Counted from the first letter of the stretch, positions 21,001 to 31,621 are shown. The stretch is 64,000 bases of DNA from Durusdinium trenchii (GCA_963970005.1 CAXAMN010005258.1:270546-334545); one strand, 5' to 3'. Numbers and translations: made by a program. The notes: generated from the sequence alone by a model not told the origin.

Positions 21001-22290
21001 GAACGAAGGAAGGGGCTATCCGCTGATATCCGGAAACAAATCTTTACAAACAACATCTTCCTCATCGCTGAAGGCCACAGATGATTTCAGCAATGATGTC
21101 ATATGATATCTTATATTTGGATGTGTCAGAGTCTTGATCTCCGAAGGATTTTTGGACATGTTAAACTTGTTGTTGGTTGATCCTCATTCAGGGGCGGACA
21201 GGAATGGAGCCCCAGTCACTGTGTTGGATGTTTATTACAATGTTTATGTGAGGGCTCCCAGGGTCCGCAAAAAAGGGGCCTCTTGCATATGTCTGGGCAA
21301 AAAAAAAAGAGTCAGCCAGTGAGCACCACAACAATTTACTGCAACCATTTCCATGATGAATAGGTGCGACTTCTGAGAATGCTGGTATTTTTTTTTGCTG
21401 CTTTTTTGATGCCCAGCCACAACAATTGGCAATACATCTCTTAGCCACCCAGACCCGATTTTCAGATTCAGGCGCGCCCAAAAGCCGGAGTTGCAGAGCG
21501 TTTGCTGCGTTTGTGGTGGTAAGCGTTTAGTGTGATTTCTGTGCAAGCTGTATTGGAAAGATACAGAAAGGGGGAGAAGATGGCACTCCGCATGCCCTGA
21601 AGTAATTGGCTAACCTTCTAAGGATTTCCAAAATTCCAATGTCATCTCTAAGAAGTGGAACAGCTGTTTGACCGGTTGGCATGCCAGTGCGGCCACCGCG
21701 ACTGCATGCGACTGCTACAGCTCCTCCATGCATTGCGCTACTTTGGGCCTGTGTAAAGACTACATTGCAAGAGATGTGGAAGAGTCTACAGCTTTTGGGA
21801 GGTGTAGCAACGTGTAGCATGTTAGCAGGTTCCTTCCCTCCAACAAGACCAATCGGTGAGCTGCTCCTCACAGCATCAGGCATGGCCATGAGAAGCAAAG
21901 GCAAGGCAAACACACTGACATCGACTAGCGCTGCAAAGCTTGGTAGCTTTGCGCATGAAGAGATCTGAATCGAGAAATCACAACTTGCCCCACCAACTGT
22001 GTTCACTGATCACTTGTAGCCGATTGTAGCCACAACGAAAGTACTGTGCCACTGCAGCCTAATATACGCGACTGAGCTTGCCCAGGCAGATTGCTTTCAG
22101 CGTTGCGTACTGGTCGAATTGATGCAACTTCACCAAAGAGAATGAACGATCCTAGTCGTCTGCAACAAGTGCCCCCACCAAAGTCATTAAAATGGAAGCC
22201 CCATGTTGGCTGAATCAACATGACTTCTTTAGTATGTTTCAATCTCATGGTCAACTGGTGGCCGAAGACAGCAGCCGACTACAGTTCTGG
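18100..22290. other. Long stretch without a supported gene
   Basis: Weak candidates only: a minus-strand frame near 18455-18222 (including SIDLMARRLDLVVPRRGDPR), a GC-rich patch near 20040-20215 open in several frames, and a minus-strand open frame of 159 codons (22006-21527) with a hydrophobic segment. None has a family match, convincing splice sites or consistent codon bias. An (AT)n tract lies near 20477-20494. Confidence 0.4.
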
Positions 22291-22294
22291 CGCT

Positions 22295-22412
22295 ATGACT
22301 TGGCCGCCGGCGAAACCACGGTGGCGTGTGGCCGTGGCCGCGCTGATGCTGGTCCTTTTCTCTCAGGCGGTGACTCCAGTGGCCTGGAGTGGTCTATTTG
22401 GAGAAGACCTAG
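22295..22412 (+). CDS. Candidate first exon encoding a signal peptide
   Basis: ATG at 22295 opens MTWPPAKPRWRVAVAALMLV, then LFSQAVTPVAWSGLFGED. This has the three parts of a signal peptide: a basic start (Lys, Arg), a hydrophobic core of about 13 residues and a small-residue cleavage region near VTPVA. Codon third positions are G/C-rich only from the ATG onward, which supports the start. In dinoflagellates such leaders also begin plastid-targeted proteins, so secretion, endomembrane or plastid are all possible. The frame fades near 22412 and later exons were not found. Confidence 0.5.
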
Positions 22413-22481
22413 GACCCAGTCTAGGGCCCTAGGCCCTAGACATATAATTATTGTATATTAATATTTATATATAGACATCTA

Positions 22482-22612
22482 TTTTGGGTGTGCCCCATTA
22501 CCTGTAACAGTCGGTAGGTAAACAATTGTCACTATTTTGGAGAAAGGCCTTCAATAATATTAACAATCATCATCCACTGTTACAGGGAATGGAATATATC
22601 CAATCCCACATC
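22482..22612. repeat. Small dispersed repeat with imperfect inverted ends (copy 2)
   Basis: Related to the copy at 4661-4795; ends read GGGTGTGCCCCATTACC and GGGAATGGAATATATCC, imperfect reverse complements. Divergence between the copies is high by eye, so both insertions are old. Confidence 0.55.
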
Positions 22613-24940
22613 TATTGACCAATGGCCACTCTCTTTTAATGCAATGGCTCTTTTCTACCCACAATCATTGGTAGGTTTCATAGGCATCGAGCTGGTATTC
22701 TTCTCCCAAATCCCCGTTGCATCAAATCCACCGATCGACCACCATTTGCCCCATCAATCCCGGCTACCTTTATGTAGTCTTGCATGCAGCAAGAAGCAGG
22801 CAGAATAGGGGTGACAGCGGGTGGGCTCAAGACACTGCATTTTCCAAGCAGATCGCCCTACTAGGCCATGTGACACACAGTTGAAGTGGATAGTTCTGGT
22901 ATCTCATTGCTGATCAGAGGTTGGACCTGCACTGGCATCCAGAGAGAAGCACGTGCGCAGGACTTGGGAAAAATTTGGAAAGGGTTGGTCATTGATGTTT
23001 TTGAGGGGCATGTTCTCGAAGTGGAGTCCATTGAGTTGTTCTTGATGAAGTCGTTTCGATCCTTTTAATCTCAGAATGCATCGCATCACTTTGAAGCTTC
23101 GACCGGTGCCGATCCATTTGCGGATGGATGGGGTGACTGGAGAGGAAAATGTGCCAGAGGCCTGCAGTGCGGAGTCACTCCACCCCACCTTACAGTGATT
23201 CTTGGCACAAGTCCACAAGATTGATCAAGATTGGATTGGCAGAGATGTACTCAGATCACTTGTGGATGCCTACACAGGGGTGACAATGTCCGCCCATTCC
23301 GATTCCTACTATTCCCAGTGATTTTTATAAATAGACGCATAGTAAGAGTTACATAAGCTCAGATCCTTGCAAACCATATATGGAATGAAAACTATTCAGA
23401 AACTGTCACTCAGAATGGGCTAGACCTTTTAGCATGTTTTCTTTTTGTCCTGCCGACAACAAGATTGCTCTTGTCATGGTGTCAGGCACTTGGTGCATGT
23501 GAACTTCTACAAGAGGCTTTCAGCACTGGACTCAGGAGTCGCAATCCAACCTTGTAATTGGAGCCATCCTCTAGGCTCTAGCAGATGGGAGGCTGGTGAA
23601 TTCAGAAGCCATCAGAAACCAAATACAGAAATGGGTCTGAACCCTGGGAATTCGGATGATTTAACCTGTCACATGAGGTGTGCCCTGACTGATGACAAGT
23701 GTTGCAAATCACTTTGATCAAGTGGAGACCCTAGAGGCATCTAGAGGCCCAGAGCGAGGCAACTGCCGACCCGCCGCAAGCCCACATCAAGTGTCACATC
23801 CAAGTGTCACCGAACATCTATGTTCCAGCTAGTCTGGACTTAAGGGACATTTTGCAGGACCCTTTGTTCAAATGCATCCCACGCTTCGTGCGTGTCGAAA
23901 CGTCACACGTTTATCGAGGTGACCTGGTGCAGCGCTGTGGGGGTTCTGGTCCCATGACCTGTGCGCTGGTCCTGGGTGGTGCAGGCGACTGACAATGGAC
24001 CGAAAAGCCCACCTGGGCAGCCCAAGACTGGTTAAAGTACCCATCGCACCGAAGGATCATCCGCTTTGACCTTGCACAGGCTTTAGAGCTTCATGTCCAC
24101 AATTGGAGCGACGTGCTGAGCGACGTGCCCAATTTCAGGGATAAGGTGGTTCATGAGCCACGAAAGCCCTTTGGCAAAAGTGACTTGAGCACTTTGTGCA
24201 AGATCGGAACCTGAAAGTTCGAGAGCGTTTTCCGTGCACTCGGGAAAGGCAACATAGCATCCCATAAGATCCAACCCCAGCACCTGCTGGGCCAGAACCT
24301 GCCTGGGGGTGGACGAGATATGAGAGACGTGGCCACCGGATGTTCTGATCTCGCCAGGTGGGACACTCTTATGGATCCCAGGCTCTCCCCGGATCGAGGC
24401 ACGATTCATAGGGGTTCTGGACCTTTTTGGGGTGCGAAGACGGAGCGGGCAAACTTGGAGTTGTACAGTGGGCAGTCGGTGCTGTTGGGGGTTCAGGCCT
24501 TTCAGTGGGGACCCTCATGACATGCAAATGACATGGCTGTAAAGCCTGCTGGGGCATGAGTTACTCAACAGAAGGTTCACAAAGATTCGCAAGTTCATGC
24601 AAGTTCCATATAAAGACTCTCGGGTCTTCGAAGTGGAAAGCTCCTGTGCCTCTTGGAGGTCTTGACCTGTTTTCTTAAGTCCTCAACAGTGTGCTCTGAA
24701 TTCACCACGTTGAGTTGCTTCTTTGAGTTCATAGATTGGCCCCAATCCAACCCAATCCAACATTCTCGGTGGGCACATTGCGGCCCGGTGGCCCCCTCCA
24801 GCCACATAAGTAGCCGCAGCCCGGAACAAGCACAGTGAGTTATCCTAAAATTTAGGAAGGATCCTTTTGGGCCACCAAATCAGACCATGTGGGAAGCACT
24901 TCAGGCCCTTCAGCACCATTCAGCACCCAATCAGAGACAG
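22613..24940. other. Non-coding stretch
   Basis: No exon with splice signals and codon bias was recognised. Weak open frames near 23804-23992 and 24083-24409 lack support. Confidence 0.45.
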
Positions 24941-25045
24941 GTCTCCGGCGTGGAGCTTTCTGGCTGGAAGGCTCCCTTGGCCGGCGCGGCCTTTGGCCTC
25001 TATTCGGCACAGCTGCCCCAAGGTCGCTCGCTGGGCAGTCCTTGA
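24941..25045 (+). CDS. Candidate terminal exon, unrecognised protein
   Basis: After GAGACAG the frame reads VSGVELSGWKAPLAGAAFGL, YSAQLPQGRSLGSP and ends at TGA 25043-25045. Most third positions are G or C, and the frame begins in phase at the acceptor. It is 34 codons. The Ala/Gly-rich middle could be a short membrane-associated segment. No family assigned. Confidence 0.4.
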   Translation, partial: VSGVELSGWKAPLAGAAFGLYSAQLPQGRSLGSP

Positions 25046-25167
25046 TCCAAATTGGACGAGGAACGAAGCGTCAAAAAGGCCGCTAGCTGTCAGACTCACT
25101 AACAGAATATGGAGCCGAAGCCTTCCAATTCCCCAAATGTGAGGCTCGAAGAGTTGGTGCAGGAGAC

Positions 25168-25345
25168 TAGTAGCTTCTTGTTCCTAGTAGTATGGCCAGG
25201 AGCCCCTAGTAGCGTCCTTGCTCCTAGCAGCGATGCCAGGAGCCCCTAGTAGTTTCTTGTTCCTAGACAACTTGTTACTACTAGTAAGGCACTTGTTACT
25301 AGAAGCGATGCACTTGTTCCTAATAGCTTCCTTGTTCCTAGACGT
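25168..25345. repeat. CTAGTAG-type interspersed repeat, long copy
   Basis: At least eight degenerate units of 17-22 bases of the types CTAGTAGCGTCCTTGCTC, CTAGTAGTATGGCCAGGAGC, CTAGTAGTTTCTTGTTC and CTAGAAGCGATGCACTTGTTC or close variants. Confidence 0.8.
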
Positions 25346-26053
25346 CATCCAATTAAGCAAGTTGGACTTCCAGGACGTCAGCATTGGTCACCACTCCCAG
25401 GTGCTGCCCTCAGCGACCGCTACCGACAACTTTGCATTTGGCTGGCCGATCGGTGCCAGCTAGCCAGGGGGGGAAAAGGCTGCTGAAGCGCGGGACTCTC
25501 AGGGTTCATGTGATGAGGTTGCAAGGGGCGACCGGTTTGAACCAAACGGAGGACTTGCGCCTATCTTGTGGTTGGAAGCCTGAAACAGGCATAGAGTGTG
25601 GGGTGAGCTAGCCCTTTGGGACTTCCACATGAACACTCTTGACTTAGAAGAGGTTTTTTGGGATTGTTGACCGTAGAACATTTGGCTCATACTGAATACG
25701 ACTGAAGGCAGAAATTCACAACAGCAGATTCACATTGGAATGCGGTTTCGAGCGGCAAGTGGGCACAATCATAAAGCATCATAAAGCACCATCAGATAAT
25801 ATAAACATATAATCAAGGCGTGAAAAAACCAGGTGCAGGATTGACTCAGGCTTCACCCCGCACCAAGACTACAGTAGCCTTCGTAAGACTGCAGTCAATA
25901 CCGGTAGACCACTTTGCAGCAACTGCAGCGTGTTCCGCATGTCAGTCACCTCGGCCTTGTCTCAGATTCAATCTTGCAGCCTTTCCTCCAGAAGATGGGT
26001 GCGCAATGCGGATGGTTGCTTAGTTTTGCTTCATCACACCAGCGGATGGGCCT

Positions 26054-26323
26054 TTGGTGACGCAGAGCAAAGCGAGCAAAGCGAGCAAAGCTCTCAAGCT
26101 GATGGGCCGCATTTCGAAACACCTCAGCCTAGCCTGCGAGGCGGGGGCGGTGTACCGACTCCTGCTTTCAGGGGTCTCAAAGTCAGAGCTTGAGATTCAG
26201 AAAGAGTTGCTGACAGCAGCCTTCGGCCATGATCCTCCAGAAGCTTGGAGAAAGCCAACCAGAGGAGTGTTTAGCTCAGTGGCGTTTAGCTGGCTGTTTA
26301 CTTTTGAGGGGGGGGATTCCTAG
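26054..26323 (+). CDS. Coding-like open frame upstream of the helical-repeat gene
   Basis: Residues from about 10 read ASKALKLMGRISKHLSLACE, then AGAVYRLLLSGVSKSELEIQ and KELLTAAFGHDPPEAW. This is helix-rich with plausible amphipathic spacing and reads like protein, though G/C bias is modest. A run of Ser-Lys-Ala at the front comes from an AGCAAAGCG repeat. It may be an early exon of the gene that follows; the true start and ends are not defined. Confidence 0.35.
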   Translation: MVTQSKASKASKALKLMGRISKHLSLACEAGAVYRLLLSGVSKSELEIQKELLTAAFGHDPPEAWRKPTRGVFSSVAFSWLFTFEGGDS

Positions 26324-26378
26324 CCCAAGGAAGCCTCAATCCAACATAATGTTTCCAAGTGATCCCAACCTATTATAG

Positions 26379-26542
26379 ACGAATTCCACGTCCATCTGAA
26401 AGCCACCGAGGACGCGGGGAACTTTCATCCAAAGGCCACGGCACGGATCGCCGGAGCAGCTGCGGCTCGGAGGCAAGAGCTGGGAGCCGTGAATGCCTCC
26501 ACTGCCTTGCATTTGCTGGCACAAGCGCGAAAGCCAGGGGAG
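26379..26542 (+). CDS. Helical-repeat RNA-binding-type protein, exon a
   Basis: Between an AG acceptor and a GTTTGC donor, 54 codons read EFHVHLKATEDAGNFHPKAT, then ARIAGAAAARRQELGAVNAS and TALHLLAQARKPGE. N-x-STALHxLA is a motif I associate with dinoflagellate and apicomplexan proteins built of short helical repeats (heptatricopeptide/octotricopeptide, often with a RAP domain) that act on organelle RNAs. The following exons each carry a repeat of the form DLS-x3-WA-x-A. Role and location are inferred from the family. Confidence 0.55.
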
Positions 26543-26858
26543 GTTTGCGGCATAGCCCCTGATCTCATCATCACGGTGGTCGGAGGCAGGAGATTTTTGT
26601 CCTGTCAAGTGGGCAAGCTTGAGTCAGCATCACCGCATCACCAGATGTTTAGTGAGTTCACGATTTACCACAACTTCTGAGCGGGGCAGCCATTGGGCAT
26701 CTAGAGATATAACTGAGATAACATGCAAAAACACATGAGAAAACCATTCTCCTCACTGACTAATGCATCACCCCTGCGAAACCGAAAGTCACCACTGACC
26801 TTGGTTTCACCACTGGAGGGCTGTGCGCCAGTGTTTCCTCCCTCCGGTCCAGGTGCAG

Positions 26859-27016
26859 CACAACCCCGAGATCTGGCGATCGCCAGCTGGGCAGCCGCGC
26901 GCCTCAGCGTGGACGCCTTTAAGGCCGACGCGGGTCACGCAGAGGCGCTGCAAGCACTGCAGGAGGCGGTGAAGGCATCCTGTGGAGAGATGGAAAGCCA
27001 GGACGGAGCTCAGCAA
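26859..27016 (+). CDS. Helical-repeat protein, exon b
   Basis: Reads QPRDLAIASWAAARLSVDAF, then KADAGHAEALQALQEAVKAS and CGEMESQDGAQQ, ending in phase 0 at a GTGAAG donor. PRDLAIASWAAARL is a repeat helix with the hallmark Trp-Ala; the rest predicts a second helix. Third positions are almost all G/C. Phase with exon a does not match directly, so an exon in between is likely. Confidence 0.55.
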
Positions 27017-27055
27017 GTGAAGTCGAACTTGGGAGCCGAACTTGGGTTTCATAGG

Positions 27056-27123
27056 AACTAGAAGCTACTAGGTGGAGGCCATCGCTATTAGGTTGAAGGC
27101 CATTGCTACAAACGTAACAAGGA
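27056..27123. repeat. CTAGTAG-type interspersed repeat, intronic
   Basis: Units GAAGCTACTAGGTGGAGGCC, ATCGCTATTAGGTTGAAGGCC and ATTGCTAC, the opposite orientation to the 25.2-kb copy. It lies in an intron of the helical-repeat gene. Confidence 0.7.
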
Positions 27124-27384
27124 TTGGGTTTCAGATGCGTAGCTTCAGATTTCACTGCAGCCAGGCACTTGTACAGAACAGCCCTGTTTGTGGTCTGGTT
27201 CTCATGGCAGGTTAATATAGTTTAATGGTGGCGCACGTGCCTGCGGTGCGCAATGCCCGAATCACGTTTCGGCCTTTTTTACATGTTCTCAAATACAGTA
27301 CTTTGGATAAGCATCAGAATCAGCAGAAATATGCAGAAATAGATTCAAAGCTCTTCCAGGAATTGAATTCTTTCATGCACCCAG

Positions 27385-27430
27385 GATGTGGCAAATGTTG
27401 CTTGGGCGTTTGCAAGCATGCAGGCGAGTG
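27385..27430 (+). CDS. Helical-repeat protein, exon c (repeat core)
   Basis: After a CACCCAG acceptor the frame reads DVANVAWAFASMQASG. Val-Ala-Asn-Val-Ala-Trp-Ala-Phe-Ala is close to the family consensus (DLANTAWAFA). The end is uncertain; GT-containing GAGTGGGTGG follows. Confidence 0.5.
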
Positions 27431-27458
27431 GGTGGTGGTGGGGTCTTGAAAACCACCT

Positions 27459-27595
27459 CTGAGAATTGGCTGTGTTTGCTTCTTGCTGTGACCTTTGCCG
27501 AGGTAGAGGCCTCCCAAGGCATCCTTTGGCATCTGGCGGAGCATTCCACATCTCGCATCTCAGCGTTTAGTCCAAGGCCGCTGGATTGGGCCCAG
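27459..27595 (+). CDS. Helical-repeat protein, probable exon
   Basis: Reads VTFAEVEASQGILWHLAEHS, then TSRISAFSPRPLDWAQ, and ends in phase 0 at CCCAG|GTACAA. RISAFSPRPLDWAQ resembles the repeat start (FSPQDL). The 5' boundary is not clear. Confidence 0.35.
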
Positions 27596-27919
27596 GTACA
27601 AGTCATTTAGCATTATAGATTAGATGATGCTTGAGATGATGTACTAAAAGAGTAGCACTTTCAGCATCATGAACAGGTTGGGGCAGCATTTAATGGAAGG
27701 GATCGATATGACCTCCATGCATGGCATTTAAGAAGCAGAGTAGTTAGTCATGATGAACGTGCCTGCCCTTGCATGTATTACAAAGGTTTCCACCCATGAA
27801 GCAAGATACATCATTATAGTCCGAATTGCAAATTTTGGCGTTCAGATGCCTTCAGTCAGTAGACCATCGCTCACCGCCCACACACACCATCATCGAAGCC
27901 CCTGGATTTGGAATGGGAG

Positions 27920-28035
27920 GCACCTGGCAATCCTTACTTGGGCCTTGGCCAAGACAAAGCTTCGGCATGAGACCTTGATGAAGAGCGTGGCAGAAGCGTT
28001 TGAAAGCTCACAGGGCGCAGAGTGGATGCCACAGG
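27920..28035 (+). CDS. Helical-repeat protein, exon d
   Basis: After TGGGAG the frame reads HLAILTWALAKTKLRHETLM and KSVAEAFESSQGAEW. HLAILTWALAK is a clear repeat helix with Trp-Ala, followed by the usual basic loop and second helix. The 3' end is approximate. Confidence 0.5.
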
Positions 28036-28268
28036 ACAGGGAAACCACAAGAAGTCAAACTTTACACAATGCGTAGACAAATAAATGCTTAATAAACATA
28101 ATCAACTAAATTTCGCAATGAATCATAAGTGTGGCTCACATGACAAGACATGCAAGCCATTCACTATGGTCGCAGTTTGGAGAGATACACTTGACAAGAC
28201 ACCGCAGAAGAGGGTATTCAATGCATGTTCTTCATCATCCTTTGTGAACGTGCCTTCGCTCATTACAG

Positions 28269-28385
28269 GATCTCTCGAACTTCATTTGGGCCTCAGCTGT
28301 CCTTCGTTGCGACTCCCCTCTGGAGCAGATGGCCTCCCGTGCAGCCGCGCTGCGGTGGGAGAAGTTTCGGCCCCAGGACCCGCCA
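28269..28385 (+). CDS. Helical-repeat protein, exon e
   Basis: Acceptor ATTACAG, donor GTGATC, exactly 39 codons in phase 0: DLSNFIWASAVLRCDSPLEQ, then MASRAAALRWEKFRPQDPP. DLSNFIWASA is the best match in the window to the repeat consensus. Both phases and both splice sites agree, so this is one of the firmest exons. Confidence 0.65.
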
Positions 28386-28417
28386 GTGATCGGACGCGAC
28401 GAACGGGGCGCGTTCGC

Positions 28418-28475
28418 GTGGCCATCGCTACGAACGGGGCGCGAGGTTCGAGGACCCTACTCGTAGCTCCAAAGG
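28418..28475. repeat. CTAGTAG-type repeat variant
   Basis: GGCCATCGCTACGAACGGGG and CTACTCGTAGCTCC resemble the family's GGCCATCGCTACTAGG units with CGAACG replacing CTAG, as also in the copy at 39.5 kb. Just 3' of exon e. Confidence 0.4.
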
Positions 28476-28907
28476 CTCCAAAGCTGTCATATTCCTTGAA
28501 GCCTGACTTACAGACACCTGAGGAGTGTCCCCGCAGAACAGGTCGATGATGTGCAATACCAAGATCGTGTTGAGGTTGTGGAAAGAAAGACCACGAAAGC
28601 AACAGCAATGATTATGGCGCAGCACGTTTTCAATGATGTCCGGAATGTTTCAACTTTCAACCCTTGAGGGCGCAGCAGTAGTCGTATCTCACGGTCTCCG
28701 CTCGTTGCACATGTACTATCATGCACTACTTCTCGGTAAGAGGTTCATGTCACAGAGTCAGTGTTAAAGGATTCTTTTTGCCCCATGTGGGCATGCCACC
28801 TTCCATTCCGCAAACATAGCAACCGAGTGCATATCAAACCCTGTCTCCGCATGAGCCAATACCATCATCTCATGCTTGGTCCAAACCCAGGCACTGGATC
28901 CCTCCAG

Positions 28908-29054
28908 CGTCTCTTGGATGTACTGACCCCTGCACGCGTCCAGGAGCTGTCGATCGCCATGTGGGCGGCCTACTCCCTTGGTGTGGCAGAGCGCAAGGGC
29001 TCGGCACAACGTGCCGTGAAGCGAATGCTGCAGCATGGGGCCCGGGAGATTCGG
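28908..29054 (+). CDS. Helical-repeat protein, exon f
   Basis: Acceptor CTCCAG, donor GTGAGG (full consensus), exactly 49 codons in phase 0: RLLDVLTPARVQELSIAMWA, then AYSLGVAERKGSAQRAVKRM and LQHGAREIR. VQELSIAMWAAYSLGV is a repeat helix pair. Codon bias and splice sites are strong. Confidence 0.65.
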
Positions 29055-29523
29055 GTGAGGCTCGCGAAGGACGGAGATGAAAAAGAGAGGGCGAGAAGTA
29101 GGTGAGGATGGGTGAGGGTGCAAGAGTGCAAGATGTATACTATATAAAATATATATGTGTGTGTCAAGATCTCAGTGGCAAGAGTGACGGAAATGGTTGG
29201 TGTCCAAAGTCTTATTTGCGTAAATGTCTTAATGTCTTTAGTACGTGTGATTGTGTGCTTGTTCTGGGGTTTTGGATATTCACCTGATAAACTGGGACGG
29301 CAGGACGTGCTTGCAACGGCGTGGTTCTTGCAACAAAAAGACCGGTTGCCCAGGCATGTAATAGGCGTGGAATAAATAGGACCAGTTTCATCAAGTTCCC
29401 TTTGCGTGGTTGGTTGGATGATCTCTTTTCTACATGATCTAAAGGATGGCCACAATATGATGCCCAGACCAGGCTCGTCTTAGGGGAAGAGAAATGGGGG
29501 GCCTCATGATATCGACCAGTGTC

Positions 29524-29655
29524 GTGACCACCACCAACAACAGCAACAACAACAACAACACCAACACCAACACCAACAGTACCAACAACAACACCAACAT
29601 CAACACCAACAACAACACCAACAGCAACACCAACAGCAACAACAACAGCAACCAA
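29524..29655 (+). repeat. CAA/CAC/CAG trinucleotide-type repeat
   Basis: About 130 bases of AAC, ACC and AGC triplets on the plus strand, ending 37 bases before the acceptor of exon g. It replaces the pyrimidine-rich tract expected there. Apparent poly-Asn/Thr and poly-Leu/Val frames are artefacts. Confidence 0.85.
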
Positions 29656-29692
29656 CCAACCCGGGCACCTTATCGGGGGGAACCTTTGCCAG

Positions 29693-29790
29693 GACTTTGA
29701 GCCGCTGCACTTGATGAATGCTGCCTGGGCCTTGGCACGCTGGCAACGGCATTGTCGCTTGGCAGGGCTGCCGCAGGCGAGCCGGTGGGA
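29693..29790 (+). CDS. Helical-repeat protein, exon g
   Basis: After TTTGCCAG the frame reads DFEPLHLMNAAWALARWQRH and CRLAGLPQASRWD. LHLMNAAWALARW fits the repeat helix. Donor choices at 29785, 29797 and 29803 all leave the same phase; the end is approximate. Confidence 0.55.
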
Positions 29791-30448
29791 TGTTTGGTGC
29801 TGGTGGGAAGATGCTGTTTCAATAGTGCAATGGGAAAACGGATAGAACGGGATCACTTTGGCTGGATCAGGGCTATGGGGGGCGCAGAAGTAACACGAAA
29901 CTCAATGTAAAACACATGGATGCAACACAATACAAACATGCACAAACAGTTTAACAAAACAAAGCGCGCACTGAGCATTCATCATGGCAATATCGCCCGA
30001 TCAGCAAAAACCGCACTGCGGGGTCTCTGTGAGAATCGCCATTTTGTTTCTTGGGGTTGCTTGCCAACCCCCAACCAAGCCAATAATGGATCAGCACTCA
30101 CGGCTTGCGCGACTTGCGCAACAGTAGCACAGAACTTAGGCAATAAATGAGTCGAGATTCAAGGTGGCCTGGTACACGAACACCTTTTTCAGGACTTTTT
30201 TGAGAACCTCAGGCGCCCCAAGACTTGTGCAATCCTTTGTTCATCCCCTCAATGTTAGGCTCTTTCGACCACAAAGGCCGTGCTTTAAGAATTGATGTTC
30301 ACCTTTATGCCATTGCTTCACAGCAACTCCTTCCAAAGCTTCATAGTGGTCAGAATCCAAACCCACCACCCCATCCGCTCTCAAAGAAGCACATCAAACA
30401 TCCACATTCTGGGCAGACTTATTCTGGTTTCCTCCTCATTCTGGGCAG

Positions 30449-30594
30449 AGGAGTGCAAAGACTACGTTTGCCGCCCAGCTTTGCGGATCTTGGCCGCGGA
30501 GGCGGCCAAGGACTTCAGTCGCTTCGGCGCGCGGGAGCTTTCACGGCTGATGTGGGCAGTGGCAAGTCAGTCCTGCTGCTGGGCGGAAGACTGC
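30449..30594 (+). CDS. Helical-repeat protein, exon h
   Basis: After CTGGGCAG the frame reads ECKDYVCRPALRILAAEAAK, DFSRFGARELSRLMWAVASQ and SCCWAED. FGARELSRLMWAVAS is again the repeat. Third positions are strongly G/C through RLMWAVA. The donor is not clear. Confidence 0.55.
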
Positions 30595-30848
30595 ACGATG
30601 TTGGATATGTATTCAAATATATTCAAATGTATTTAAGAATGTATTTAAAAATGTATTCAAATGTGTGTTTTTTTTGACATATTGACATATACATGTCTAA
30701 TGTTACATTGTTTATCCCCATGGAGCCACGTGTTGGGCCCAATGAAAGGAGTTGCGCCATTTTCAGCAGTTGAAGTCGAGGAGGCTGTCTTGAGGATGGA
30801 CGGCCCAGGGGTTGGGACGGATCAACACGACACATCAAGATGCTTGAC

Positions 30849-30919
30849 TTGAAGCTTCTAGTAGCGTCCTTGCTCCTAGTAGTACGGCCAGGAGCCCCTA
30901 GTAGGGTCCTTGCTCCTAT
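30849..30919. repeat. CTAGTAG-type interspersed repeat
   Basis: CTTCTAGTAGCGTCCTTGCT, CCTAGTAGTACGGCCAGGAG and CCCCTAGTAGGGTCCTTGCT, four adjacent units in the same orientation as the 25.2-kb copy. Confidence 0.8.
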
Positions 30920-31573
30920 ATGGGGGATCCTCATCCGATCACCATGACAACTTCACATTTTTTTTGGGAGGCTATGATCCTCTTCCATGGCTCAACGGTG
31001 CCCAGGCCTGAGGCTGCGAGAGATGGGGCCACCCCTGCGCGACTATGTGAGGCACCGGCTTTGGGGTGGGAGAACCCGGGTCAAGAACAGTCCACATGTC
31101 TAGGGACATATGGGATGGGCCAAAAAGGGCTGTTCAACGTCTCTAGGATCTTTCCCTTGCCCTCACGAGACTTCATCCTCATCATCCTCTTCAGTCAATC
31201 CGAAAGCGGCCTCCACGTTTTGGTTCAATTAGGACTTAAGATGCAAACTTCTAGACCACCAGCCTGGGAGTTTCTCCTTGTTTGGGGGGGGGACCTCCAT
31301 TTTGGGGAGGCCGCTCTTGGAATCCAACAGAATCCGTCCCAGTGGCACTGCCATCAACACCGTTCTCGGCACGCCGCGAGTTCGGCACCGAGAACACGGC
31401 AGGTCATCACAACTTCAGGCGTTTGACCCTGATGACCTCGTGAGTTTGGCCACTGGGCACCGTTGGGATGCGGTGATCGTTTTGGGCCAACAGCGGTTGG
31501 GAAAGGCCAGGCATGTAAACACATCTCAACACCCATCGTCACTCGGAAAAATATATTTCCCTGGAAAGTTATT

Positions 31574-31586
31574 CGTTCTTTCTTTT

Positions 31587-31621
<35 letters not shown>

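Noticed and set aside
21527..22006. 159-codon minus-strand open frame with a hydrophobic stretch
   Set aside because: No family, splice or bias support and on the strand without other host exons; left as unsupported.
29439..29700. Poly-Leu/Val (minus) and poly-Asn/Thr (plus) frames
   Set aside because: Produced by the CAA/CAC triplet repeat.
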